Position numbers and translations under genes: made by a program
From: Symsagittifera roscoffensis
Taxonomy: Eukaryota; Xenacoelomorpha; Acoela; Convolutidae
Direction: 5' to 3'
Length of the DNA stretch: 64,000 nt
Assembly (NCBI RefSeq): GCF_963678635.1
Contig: NC_087064.1
Coordinates: 37,581,716-37,645,715 of the forward strand
Shown: piece by piece, positions 45,901 through 57,327 of the stretch
Position numbering within the stretch: position 1 is the stretch's first letter
Layout of the letters: each line of letters begins with the position of its first letter
The notes under the pieces: generated by a model
Databases searched by the model: none
Seen by the model: the letters and a program-made list of their open reading frames with translations, nothing else
Told to the model about the DNA's origin: nothing

Positions 45901-47275
45901 TGTGCGGTGTGTGAATTGTTCAGATTGCACTTGAGATTTAGATTGGCTTGTTAGTGTTCTTTTATTTTCCCCGCGTTTTTTTGATCAGTCGATTCGGTGC
46001 TGGCTTTTGATTGGCCGGTTAATTTAAGATTAAGTTGTCAATCACTTTACGATTAATTATGAATGAGTTGATTGACGTCACAACAAATTCTTCATCATAA
46101 TCACTAGGCGGTATTGTTAATCCAAACGGATTTCGGTCCATGTAGTCAACTAATCCCATTTTGTTCCCGGCCAAATGTTTTACGTCAAAATTGAAAGGAA
46201 TTAGCCGATCGATCCATCTTGTTAGTGTACGTTGACTAACTTTTGATCTTTCGCTTGCATTTAATGCGCTGATTAAAACTTGGTGATCTGTATAAACGGT
46301 TTGCTGAGCTTTTTCTTCCAAAGAATTCAAAAACCTTGACGCGAATGCGATCGCAACTTAAGTTTGTGATGTGTTTTGTTCTACAGCTACTCCTAGACCA
46401 GAAGTTGATGCGTCAAAAACCACGCTTGTTTCAAGGTTTTCGTCAAAATGTTTATTCGGGGGTGTATTTTGTGGTTGGCCGCCCGGCCTCGAGGTTGAAT
46501 ATAACCATTTGGTTTTGTTTTGTAGCAGTTGATGATGATGATCCGAATGATGTAGATTACATAGTTCTGCTATCTTCAATACCTTTTTCTCATCTGCTGG
46601 CGTGTTCATACGGGTTTCTGATAGTAATTCCTCTGTAATCTTATCATTATGCATGTGTGCGATGAACACGTCCCGAACCCATTCGTCCTCGCGGTCCCCC
46701 CAGTCTGCTCTTGATGCGAGTTCCACTAAGTCAGCTCTAGTGACTCATTTTTCTTCTGTTTACGATAATTCAAATTGTATCGTTCGAATGCAATAACTCT
46801 CTCTATGGCAAAAGTGTCTTCCAACGATCGCATGAGCGATTTTGTAGTTGTAGATTGTATGTCCAACTCTGGACGTTTTTGCTGTAACTGTTTTCGGCCT
46901 TCCGTGCCTGGGCAGAGGAACAAATAACTTCAAACTTTTGCATCCGCTTCGTCCCATGCTACTGAGTTACAAAAGACGCCCTTTTCGAGGGCTTTTAGGC
47001 ATCTATTCTCCTCTCCGACTCGTTCTTCTTTGCGCATCTGTGTGCCCCAAAACAACTTCCAAAACAAGCTCAACTTCCAAAGCATGGTCTTTCAACTTCC
47101 AAAACAAGTTCTGGTTGATGTGCTATTTTAGGATTGTCCCATATTAAATTTCGAATTTCGATCCCGTCCTTTGCGAATGCTGCCATTTCCACAATCGCGG
47201 CCCACTTGGATCATTCTAATGGCGGTTTCGCTGAAGCTTTTTCTTAAACTGAACTGATCCTGCTGGTTGCGCCAT
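42916..47275 (-). pseudogene. Broken gag-pol of element 3
   Basis: Starts at the LTR/PBS junction with MAQPA (47273-47275 is the ATG). Gag remnants lie at about 46500-47270. In the frame 46358-46726, Gag sequence (IADLC-like LKIAELCNLHHSD) runs straight into an RNase H motif, VVFDASTSGLGVAVEQ, so about 1.6 kb encoding the zinc knuckle, protease and RT has gone. RNase H continues at 46019-46330 (TDHQVLISALN, GLVDYMDRNP). The linker (45300-46015) keeps GATTGGC at 45941 and 46009. The integrase zinc domain is near 44850-44970 and the core near 44590-44800, where RTDHG has become RCHLS, losing a catalytic Asp. The tail at 43241-43597 has a RKSSRTRQST motif. Confidence 0.88.
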
Positions 47276-47516
47276 GTCGTACCGCGAGGTATGATAACTG
47301 TTAATTTTGAGTTCGAACGGATTAGTAAACGACAAAAATATCAACTGAGAACTCAAAAAAATACAACAAGGTCGGAAAGTCTTTATTTATGTTCTGATTA
47401 ACATATCGCGATATTGCGCTTCCCTAACATCAAACAAGGTGAAGAGACCAGCTCAACGCAGTGAGCTGATATCAATGTAAATCAATTTCTACCTTTGCCA
47501 GTCCGCCCGGATGACA
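47275..47516 (-). repeat. 5' LTR of element 3
   Basis: 242 bp, starts tgtcgtaccgcgagg and ends cggatgaca. Confidence 0.9.
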
Positions 47517-47521
47517 GGCGT

Positions 47522-47737
47522 TTCACAGACCGGGTCCGTGTAAGGTTTGAAATAATTGCACTATCTGGTAGTTGTCGTTTCTTGCAGGTTCTGCGGTTTG
47601 TCATGGGGCCTTCAAATGGCAAAATTCTTAGCACCCCAGTTGTTAAATTAGACCACCAAAATTTTAACACTTAAACTTTGTTATTATTAGCCTACAACTC
47701 GTAGTTTTGCCAGTTTTTAAATTACGTAATTTTTATT
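47522..47737. other. Short unassigned spacer
   Basis: No gene. It leads into a cluster of HINE-like fragments. Confidence 0.5.
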
Positions 47738-48110
47738 CGAGAGCAAAGGGAAGTCAGGCCCTGACACGAGCAGTCTTGTTGTTTCAACTATTATGAGAAA
47801 AAAATGACAGAATAATTGTGGTCGGGGTGGTTTTTTTACTGCGGACAAACTTTTTTTCTTTTCAACTTTTTTTTTGGAAATTTTTGAAAATTTTGAAAAA
47901 TTGAAAAAATGTTTGTCTGTCATCAATTTTTGTAAAGTTAAGAGGAATTAAAAATTCCCAATTTAAAAAAATTGATACACTTAACCTGCGACGTAATTCT
48001 TGCTATTAGTGTGTAAAAGGAAGTTCAACCCTTTTAAGCAATCGTTCCAAATTCGATAGAAGCAACCTATTTGGTCTGTTTAAAACTGTGTCATACGCAA
48101 TTTATTGTTC
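47738..48110 (+). mobile_element. Two HINE-like fragments, head to tail
   Basis: A 3' end (aggccctgacacgagcag...cttgtt, ending 47780) abuts the 5' end of a second, heavily diverged copy (gtttcaacta...gtggtcggggtggtttttt) that runs to about 48110, where it is cut by the start of a third copy. Both belong to family A. Confidence 0.65.
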
Positions 48111-48295
48111 CGACTTTCGGCCAATTTTGGCCAAATTGGGACAATTAACGCGCAATATATTTCCTGCTATTAACGCGTAAGCGAGATTTAATCCGTCTTA
48201 GAAATCTGAAATTGGTTGAAGGACGCTTATCCGCCATAATTGAATTGTTTCAAGGAGCGGAATCTATATTTTTTAGTTCATAAGGCGTGCGGGGG
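48111..48295 (+). mobile_element. HINE-like repeat, left part of a copy split by element 4
   Basis: TGTTCCGACTTTCG, then an internal deletion of about 290 bases, then the TTAACGCGCAATATA core up to aaggcgtgcggggg. The right part resumes at 54655, so element 4 interrupts it. Confidence 0.8.
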
Positions 48296-48508
48296 TAAAA
48301 AAGTATTCTGTTAATCAACGAGTTATGTACAACTAATGTAAAATGATTTAAAAGATTAAACCAGATAAAATAGAGAGTGTATTTAAAACTTTCTAAAACT
48401 CAACTGGACGAACACTCTACGATCGACCGATGATTGTATCGTACAAAGTTAACTGGTGTTTAATTAGTACCGAAGGTCATTTAAGATATATAAAAACAAA
48501 TCACAACA
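48296..48508 (-). repeat. 3' LTR of element 4
   Basis: About 213 bp, ending aaatcacaaca. The left terminus does not show a TG, so either the end is mutated or the true boundary is a few bases off. It contains gtaccgaaggtc, shared with the LTR of element 1. Next to it tttcccaccggg is the PPT (minus strand). Confidence 0.75.
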
Positions 48509-48949
48509 TTTCCCACCGGGAACAAACAGAACTACAAGTTGACTAACTAATTCTATATACACCAATTTTCAACCTTCAACGTAGGAACAAGTTTTACAAA
48601 CTGCGCTGAAAAATAGTACAGCAAGCAAAATAGAATCTACATATGAAATAGGAAAGTACAAGTGTACAGGATGAATATACATAGTTTACAGTTATACAGA
48701 AGAATGAAAAAAAAATCCAATTAACTGAATAAAACAACTCTAATCTACAGGATGTACATTTAACATGTACAAAATCATCTATATTAAAGAAGATTGATTA
48801 AAATGGATGCTATGAAATGAAAAAAAAAGAAAAGTTTTTAATGAGTTTTGGGAGTTTAATTAAATCATGCATCAAAATCATCTAGTCTGAGTTTAAAGTC
48901 TGTGTCAATAGTCGAAGAAATGTCGCTAGTTCTTTCTACTTCGTCGAGT

Positions 48950-51900
48950 GTGTCATAAATGGTAGGTTGTAGCAATGAAGAAGATCCGAATGAAGTATTC
49001 TTCAAAAATGACTGAACTGGGGTGTATTTTGCTCGTTCCAATGTGCAGGATTTCTGGGATGACCAGGTAGTTTCTGCGACTAGGGTAGGTATTGGTGAGG
49101 TTAGGTTCTGGTGAAGGTTGCCCTGGGATAGTTAAAAGTGTCGCCCTGTACTGTGAGTGAATGGGAGGTCTGGTCATCTTTTTTTAGCGCAACGTCTATA
49201 TATCTCCGGTCTCCGAAGAATTTAGGAGGTCCTACGTTCCTGCGTGGTCTGGACTGTCTTGGTTGAGGTTCCAATGGGGCCGAATCTTCTGGGGTACTGT
49301 CCAACAGAATTGGGTTGCTTTCGGAGCCTTCTATTTTCGCAGTGTCTGACACGTCTCTGACCGCCGGGTGATCTGTATCGACAGTGAGCTTTGGCCTAAT
49401 TTGAGGAGTGTGAGCATCACCTGTAACACTTAAACCTTGCGTAGAACCGGCTTGATGGTGGGTGGTACCTTAAAATTTGTCATATTGTCAAAATAGTCCT
49501 GTATTATTCCGTTCCAAGAGTTTAAGTTTAAGATGACGAGGAACCTGAAGTACTATGTGTGAGGTCGTGAGTAGTCGCTGCGTTATTTGACGAGCCGGAA
49601 ACTTAAGTGGGGCCACCCTCTCTTGAGGTGCCTTGCCTAAGCTGAGAGTGGTCTGTCACCTTAGTCGTCTTTGGTGGAGATCGCTTTCTCTTTCCTGCGA
49701 AGCTCCAATGTAAAGTTATATTCTGCCCGATGGGTGACTGATTCACGACAATTTTTCCAGGACCGGGGAGTAGTTTTCCTCTAAAGGCTAAGTCCGAATT
49801 CAGTTGAATGTGACCTTTATCAAAGTTATTATGTGTTCGGATGAGTCAATGATGTCCTCCTTTACAAGATTAAATCAAGGTTCCCCAATTTTTCTGTTGG
49901 TAGCCCTTCTATAGTATTTACTTCCGGAAACTAGTTTCTTCATCGCTCTTGGGCCTTTGCCCGGATTGTGCACCACTGGTACGGGGGTACTCGGGATTGT
50001 CAGGGCTAGCGGCAGGTTGTCTTCCTGGTCTGATTGGGTATCGATGTCAGCGTCGAGATAACTGTCTTCCGTACCGTCGTCCAATTCTTAGTTTCTGGCC
50101 CGTCGGTCGGATAGAATCGATATCCATTCATCTAAACGGTTATCAAAGGAAATCAGATTTTTTCATCTACTGATAGCCGTTCTATTAAAGTGTTTCTCGA
50201 ACGGAGTACAACCGGTTGTAGATTGTTTTTCAATTCTGATGTTCCAGATAATTTTTTTGATCGAGGAATATAAAAAAGGTTTTGGTAAATCAAGTGACAT
50301 GGCTAATAAATTAGACTTTACAGTACATACAAGTCTTTCCACAGGCCCATTAGATCTATGATCGCCGACTGTACTGTAGACGATTTCGATGTTGTATTTT
50401 TCGCATAAATTTTTAAAATCGTGTGATAAAAAGATGACCCGTGGTCGACTCTAATCTTCCTTGGGAATCCGTGAAGGTGACAATAATCGTTTAAAAATGA
50501 GGTAATCGTTTTTGACAATGTATCAATTACTATCTTGGCCGATGGAAAGTTAGTGAAGCGGTCAATGCAAAAGAGAATATATTTTTTGTTCCCCAAAACT
50601 CGTCCAAAGTTCTAGCGAAGTCCAGGTTTATTTCTTCGTTCACAAACGTCAACTTCGGTAATTTTTAGTATGGTTCTTACCTTTGAGGTTCTTACCTTCT
50701 TTCAGGCATTGATTACAAGACTTCCCGTGATGGTATATCTCTCGGTAGATATGAGGCCACCAAATTATTCTGCAAGAAATTTCATCTCAAATTGGTCTCA
50801 TGTAGCATTGCGCTGAAGGTTACCCTAATGCTTGCCGGCACGACTAATTTATTATCTAGGAATAACAAATCATCTTTCTCGTGAAGGTCATTTGAGAAGT
50901 TTTTCATATAGAATCCGTGAGTTCTCATTGTTATTCCGGTTTTTATTGTGTCAATCAGGTCCCAAATAACTTTGTTTTCTATCGTTATCAATTGTAAATA
51001 TTTCTTGGAACAGTGATTTTCGGTGAATAACGGAGAATTCGAAAGATTCAAGTAGGCTTTAAAATTTACATGGTCGTCTGGAAGATGGTCATCTTTAAAT
51101 TTTAAGGCGATGTTATATTCTTCAGGAATTATAAGTAGATGGCCGGTAATATCTTTCATTTTTTTTCGTATCGATGTTTTTTTGTTTTGAGGAATTAAGT
51201 ATCTAAGTATTTATTTTTAAAGATAAATTGTAAAACGACCTTGTCAGAGAAAGTAATGCTCCTGAATTCATACTTTGAGTTATCATTAGGTAAACACTTG
51301 GATGTACAATTTTCTGCTCGTAGATAAGGATTATTGCAAATTTTTTTTGACTGAGCAATACAAGATATGATAGCGACAATAGTTTTGAGATTGAAGATAG
51401 CTATTGAGCTATTCGATGAATCTTGGCAAATCAAATCACTTGAATTTTCTACTCCCGATGGAATACTACTATTAACGAGCGTATTAGCATTACAGCGACC
51501 GACGGTCTATCTACAGTATTTACATTTACACGATTAAAATGGTCTTTATTAGATAAAATGTTCTGAATTTTGTCGATTGAAGCGACGAGAAATTCGTCTT
51601 CGTAGTTAGAAGATGGAAGGGCTTAGTCCGAAGGTAATCTAGATTAAAGGCCGTTAAAACCCATATCTTTTCATGGAAACAATATGTTTACCCAAAGGGT
51701 CAATCGGCTATGCATAGTCTTATTTCCGTGGTTTGCCGAAAGAGCAGAAATTAAAGCTTCATGGTCCGTAAAAATTTTGACTTCTGCCCCGTAAAGGTAA
51801 TTTCTAAAGTTTTCTGAGGCCCACACAACGCCCAGTAGTTCTAATTTGTTCGTAGAAAACTTCTTTTCATGAATGCTTAAAAACCTTGAGGTGAATGCAA

Positions 51901-54490
51901 TCGTTTCCCACTGCCCCCTTGATGTTTTTCCAAAGTTGCGCCCAGACCGCTATGAGAAGCGTCCGTCCTTGTTTTTTCTTTTATTTTGAAGTGGCTGTTT
52001 TCTGTAATAATTGCAATTTCTGTTTTTGATTTTTCGAAGGCTGAGGACGGATTTTTGTCTCATTTATATAATGATTTTTTGTTTAACAGAGGATGTAGTG
52101 GGGAACTAAGAGTTGATAAGTAAGGAACAACTTTTACATACTGGTTCATAGAGCCAAAGAATGATCGCAGTTCCAAAATGTTCTTGGGGATTCATAGATT
52201 CTTGATGGCGTCTGCTTTACCGACCAACGGTTGTACTCCCTCTCCCGAAATATTGAAGCCTAGCCACTCTTTTTCAGGTTTGAAGAATGCGCGTTTCCTC
52301 CATTTCACCGCCATATTATTCTTGTCCAGAATTGTTAGGATTTTGTATACTATTGATTTATGTTCGTCCAGAGATCCCTTTGTTGATACCAATGTTTCGT
52401 CTATATAACAGTTTGTGAGCGGAATGTTATTTAAAAGTGAGTCCATTGTCCATTGAATTTCATTGGGCATATCACCCAGTCCATAAAATCTAGTTGAAAA
52501 CCGATAAATTCTCGTTGTTTCACCGCCTACGATACTAAAATTACATCGTTTACCTGTTTTTTTTGCACAATTTTAGTTGATTCTATGCATTTTTCAGATC
52601 CAAGTTACTAAACCAAACTTGTCCAATTGGTTTTTCCGAGATTTATAAGGCCACGTTGTCTATAAGCTAATGCATATTTGTCATTTGATATTTGTTTTTA
52701 AAAATCTGATCATTTTACTATTTGGAATCGAATGCCAATTTAATCGAACCGTCTTTTTTCCTGGTTATAACAATCGGACTGGTGAAACATTTTTCGTCAC
52801 ACTTTTCAAGTTTTATAAAGTGACTCTCGGTCTGCATTATTCTCAATTCTTCATTTACTCCGGCAAGTAAGTGTAAGGGGACTCTTCTCTCTTTTGCCTG
52901 GACCGTTTTAAACGGGGAATGGAAGTGTGAGCCCATGTGATCGTTAGGGATTTTTCCCACTCGGGAGAAAATTTCTTTGAACTTAAGAAAAATGTTATCA
53001 ATTGGTGAATGAGGTTCAATTCAATTAATCATGAATGGTGGTTGGGTGACTGTGCAAATCGGGTGAGGGCATTTCTTCTGCTTCACCTCGATACCTTTCT
53101 TCGGTAGATTATCAATCCCCAAAAATTTTGCGTTCATGACCAACAGTGATAAAGAACGGCGTTTCTTCACTGATCCACCCGTTGGATTGTGTCCTAACTA
53201 TGATCTTTCCTAGGATGTTGATGGTATCATCTGTGAAGCCGCAATACAGGTCTTTGATCCTCTTCTCCACTGGGGAGATTTTAAGGTTGGGGTATCTTAG
53301 TTTAAGTTCGTGCAACACGTTTTGTTTCAAAAAGCTTACAGGGCTCGCTGAGTTTACCACAATGTTCATGTTTACGATAATTTCCCATCCCAACCCTATA
53401 TTTAACAGTTTCTTGGTTTCAAGTTGATTTTCATCGTAGATTGTTCTAACGCTCAATACCGAGAAATCGCCGTCGTCACTCTGTCCGCATTCCTTCCAGA
53501 TGTTTATGACACCGCACGTTTTTTGATTTTCTTCCCACGAGCTTTCCCCGGAGAGTTTTATGTACATTTCTCAGTATTTACATAGTTATCATTTACAGTA
53601 TTTACAGTGGGTCGTTTGTTAAAAGATTTACATATTTTGGCGAAGCGTCCTTTGTAGTTATAATTTTTATATGTTATGTCCTTCGCTGGGCATAGGTTTA
53701 CATGTCGTTTCGTAAATGGGTTCCCACATTTCAGGCACACGTTACTTCTTTCTATGTTGAGGCTTGGTTCTTTTTTGATCTGATTGTGAGAGTTAAAAGA
53801 TTTAAAAGCTGGCCCATTGGTCGAGGATTGCGCCATGTTGGTCAGTTTTTGGTGGTTAAAGTACCCTTTTCATCGATCAAGGCATGGTTGAGTGCTTCCG
53901 ACGGGCTTAGCGTGGCGGAGTAAAGTTTCCTCTGGGTGTCAGTGTTCTTCACGTTACAAATGAAAATATCTCTTATCCATTCGGCTTCGTCAATCTCCTT
54001 TATATTACAAGTACTCGCCAAGTCCGTCAGTGCTGCCCAGAATTGTTCATATGATTTCCGTTCTTTCTGTTTGCGGTTTAACAGATTGTACATCTCGAAC
54101 GTTGTGTTAGGAGGTGCATTGAATGCTGCGTCGAGTAAAGCCCAGAACTCTGTGACTGAGATCGCTAAAATCTTTACCTGCGGGTTTTTTTTCGAGCAAA
54201 GACCTTTTTTAGTTCGCTCCCTAGTGCTAAAAATAAAATCGAAAGAAGTTTTTTGTCCGTTTCAGCCCGTCTCATTCCATTGAATTTTCTCTTTTTTTTA
54301 TCATTGATCCGCTTTTCTTCGGCGGCTGCGCATTTTTTCATCGCGTTCTTGTTCCTCGTCTCTCTACTGGCTCTGTCTGTGTCCGACTCGCTTCCTGTGA
54401 CTTGCTCCAAAATGGGAATTTGTGTTTCTGGTGTCTCCGGTCCCTTTAGACTCTCTATGTCCAGATTTTCTTTTGCAATTACAATTACTT
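48950..54490 (-). pseudogene. Broken gag-pol of element 4
   Basis: Fragments in the expected order. Gag 53842-54490 (its first 60 or so codons deleted), zinc knuckle region 53558-53836 where the second knuckle has lost its first two Cys (YKNYNYKGRFAKIC), protease 53112-53567 where DTGS has become NSAS, RT 52718-52960 and 52192-52470 where YLDD has become YIDE, RNase H about 51700-52000, pre-integrase region 50782-51159, integrase core 50318-50596 with CIDRF and RVDHGSSF; the GPVER motif carrying the catalytic Glu survives near 50330-50360 in a different frame. The tail 49101-49352 has RRNVGPPKFFGDRR. Protease and RT are both catalytically dead. Confidence 0.9.
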
Positions 54491-54649
54491 CAAAGATTAA
54501 AACAGATAAAATAGAGTGTGAAATCAAAACGTTCTAAAACTGAACTGGACGAACACTCTACGATCGACCGATAATTGTATCGTACAAAGTTAACTGGTAT
54601 TTATTTAATACCGATGGTCATTTAAGATAGATAAAAACAAATCACAACA
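54491..54649 (-). repeat. 5' LTR of element 4, truncated
   Basis: 159 bp, colinear with 48350-48508, including aactggacgaacactctacg. The 54 bases that should lie to its left are absent. Confidence 0.85.
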
Positions 54650-54654
54650 GGGGG

Positions 54655-54826
54655 ATGCTTTTTATAGAAAAAATTTCAAATTCTAGAAAAAAAAATTCCA
54701 TTTTTTTTACATTTAATTTGTTAATGATATTTTGTTTATGTTATGATATTTATGTTATTACTGCTCCATAAACCTTAAAAGGCAGTGGGAACATTCGGCG
54801 CTTCCCCCTGATTTGAGCAGTGTTGA
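54655..54826 (+). mobile_element. HINE-like repeat, right part of the split copy
   Basis: Resumes at ggggatgctttttatag and ends with cagtgggaacattcgg, a decayed hairpin (gcgcttccccctg) and gagcagtgttg. With 48111-48295 it makes one copy of family A. Confidence 0.8.
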
Positions 54827-55169
54827 ATCACTTTGTGCTTCAAATAGTGGGAAAAAATACAGTGCATCGCGGAATTTTCAAGATTCAGTCTTTCAAACGG
54901 CTCGAAAGGCAATAAATTTACATTCGGACAATGTTTTTATTAACTGTTTTTCACAGTACCTAATTTTTGAGCATCTGATGTCGTTCACATTTTGGCAAAA
55001 CAGGGTTTTGATAGACGAAAACTTGTCAATCAAGGCCGGCCATGGCCGTTTTATGAACTAACTTAAATAGCTAAATAAAACAAACGGTTTTTATGGGGGG
55101 TTCGAACCCAGTTACGGAGCGTAAATTTATATGCCGTTAAGCTCGGCGCATATTTGAGTTTCAGAATAA
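54827..55169. other. Unassigned stretch with a tRNA-like segment
   Basis: Minus strand near 55090-55160 contains GCCGAGCTTAACGGC (like a D arm with box A) and, about 30 bases on, GGGTTCGAACCC (box B consensus), then an A-rich end. The acceptor and anticodon arms do not close, so it is at best a tRNA-derived SINE head. Confidence 0.3.
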
Positions 55170-55394
55170 AATTTACGGAGTGCGGTCTGTGTTTAGACAA
55201 CCGCGTATTCCTACTCGTCAGTAAACAGACTAGTTTTGTATGAACCAATCATATTCGAGATGAGAAATCAAACTTTCAAAATAATAATAATCATTTATTA
55301 ATTTCTTCCTTGTCTCGATTCTGATTGGTTAAAACAGTATTTGTCTGCTTACTGATGAGTAGGAACACGCGGTTTATGAATACTGCAACGTAAA
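55170..55394. mobile_element. Fold-back MITE with ~55-bp arms
   Basis: Left arm 55170-55230 and right arm 55341-55394 pair: ATTTACG at both outer ends, then gtttagacaaccgcgt with acgcggtttatgaat, and cctactcgtcagtaaacagac with gtctgcttactgatgagtagg. The centre is AT-rich. A shorter, internally duplicated relative is at 58506-58656. Confidence 0.7.
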
Positions 55395-56895
55395 TGAAAT
55401 TGACACAGGCGCGATTTGAATCTACGCCAAACCCGCCGGGATGCTGTGTTTACGCTCGGCTACTAGCCTTGTATTACACGCAAGTATTGTTCAAACCTGT
55501 TCTTAATTTACTTTTTGCTCAGCAACAGAAATGTAAGATTATTTTCTCCTAATCGGAGCCCAAGCTGCCAAAAAGTTGTGTGCAATTAATTTTTTGGTTG
55601 ATTTTAAGATTGGCATAGAACTATCGTTTGGAGGTCCACATATTATAAAATATACGGTCAATTTAGTTCGGTTTTTTGTTGACAAACGTATTTTTCCTTT
55701 GCTGTATTTAGTTAATCAATGCATTTTCATTTGATAATATAGAATGTTATCAGCTCTTAAAATGGAAACTATTTAATTTCATATCGCAGCTTGGTCATTT
55801 TGCATTTTTTAAAAACTTTTGAGTATAAAAACCTGAAATCCGAAATCTTTTGAACAGTTTTGGGCAAAAAACCTGATATGTTACACGGCTTTTGGTTAGA
55901 AAATCTGATGTACTTGTAGGCGTTATATTCAGCTGTTTCAAGCACGAGCAGAACTAAGGTGCAGATTTGCCAAGCTTTTTCTAAAATATTATCGGTCTTT
56001 TCATTTCAAGATGCACAACCCTTAAAACTCATCACTGGTTCTTCACTTTTTTCAGAAATTTATGTCAAGTTGTTTTTACGGTAGAAGTTTCATCTTTCAG
56101 CTGGATATTGATGCCAAATATTTTTCAAAAATTTTTGTTTTGAATGGTTTTCGTAACTTGTTGCACTAAGCATTCAATTATGCAGAAACATTTTTTTTGA
56201 AAATAATAATTGTCCAGAGAAACAAAACTCATGCTCTGCTAAATTAGTATAAACTGAGTTTATTGAGATTTACGTTTTGAGCATCCCACAAAATTTTTTC
56301 TCGCTGATTTATTTTTTTCGAAGTAAATTATAATTCTTCTACAGCAAAAATGCGTACGCCAAAAAAAATCGAACTCGTGCTTGCTTTACGCAATAGATTT
56401 TTAACGTAAATTATTTGATAAAAATTACATTCTGTTTTTATTGTGTAATTTAGATCGATTATAAAATGTTTTGTCAGCGCGTGAAGGCAGCCACTATTTC
56501 AAAGTTTTCGTTTCTCATGGGCGAAGTATAGCAACTGAGGCTCAGAAAGTTCTTATGACAGTTTTGGTCTTTCAGTTATTTGCAATTTCAAAGCATATTT
56601 TTAAAATTTTAGTTAGATATAAGATTTTAGACGAGCCAGTTTAATTTTGAGTTAATTTTCTGATGATTTTTATCATCGCCAATATATCACTCCTTCTCAT
56701 ACAATGAAATCGTGGTGTTGGTTTGAATACCTTATTCTTTATTTATCTAAAGCCCTAAAGTAACCAAAAAAGACGGTCGCTGGGCAAATAGCTCAGAATA
56801 AATGGACAACAGAAACTTAAGCTTAGAAGTGCAAGTGGGTAAAAATAACTCAAAGACCTCTAAAAATGTATTATAAAAAAAAAAATTTTTTTTAT
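55395..56895. other. Unassigned stretch
   Basis: About 1.5 kb, AT-rich. 55400-55450 has a less AT-rich patch (acgccaaacccgccggg). No reading frame above about 60 codons and no repeat that I recognise. Confidence 0.5.
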
Positions 56896-56903
56896 AGTCA
56901 AAG

Positions 56904-57319
56904 CAGGGGCGGATCTAGGATTTTTTCGAGGGGGAGGGGGTCGGATTTTTTTATAAAAAATTATTTTCGAAAATTTTGACGACCTTTTTTTTAAATTGAC
57001 AAAATTGATTTCCGAGCTCTCCTAAAGTACTAAAAAGACGGTGTTTTGGCCGAATTTTCTGCGCCGCACGCAAATTTTTGAAAAAACAGGTAAAAAAGCC
57101 GTTTTTGGGCAGTTTTCGGAAAACGATGACAAAAAAATAGTGTTTTTTGGCGCGCGCTCCCCCGCAAAATTAGTATATATTGGCGCGAAAGGCGCCTTTA
57201 GAAAAATTTTAGGGTCAATTAACCAAAAATGGAAATCTCAAAATAGTACAAAAGCAGGGGGTCACATCTCTGAAAGGGTGAAAGTGCGTCCGCCCCCATC
57301 CCCCCTAAATCCGCCCCAG
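56904..57319 (+). mobile_element. hAT-type MITE, complete copy
   Basis: 416 bp with inverted ends caggggcggat and atccgccccag, flanked by a perfect 8-bp duplication agtcaaag at 56896-56903 and 57320-57327. CAGGG-type termini and 8-bp duplications are the signature of hAT transposons. There is no transposase, and the frame that crosses it (57041-57463) is not credible as a gene. Confidence 0.9.
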
Positions 57320-57327
57320 AGTCAAAG

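Larger units (their letters stand above)
42545..47521 (-). mobile_element. Degenerate Ty3/Gypsy element 3, with PR-RT deleted
   Basis: LTRs at 42550-42784 and 47275-47516 (roughly 240 bp), with flanking pentamers ggagt and ggcgt, a target duplication with one mismatch. PBS 47262-47274 differs from element 1 by one base. PPT is the C run at 42787-42797 (G run on the minus strand). The internal region is only about 4.5 kb because protease and most of RT are missing. Confidence 0.92.
48291..54654 (-). mobile_element. Degenerate Ty3/Gypsy element 4, nested in a HINE-like repeat
   Basis: LTRs at 48296-48508 and 54491-54649, with flanking ggggg at 48291-48295 and 54650-54654 as the probable target duplication. 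The interrupted host repeat continues on both sides, confirming the insertion boundaries independently. The 5' LTR lacks the outer 54 bases, and the PBS and first part of Gag are also gone: one deletion across the LTR/PBS/Gag junction. Confidence 0.9.
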
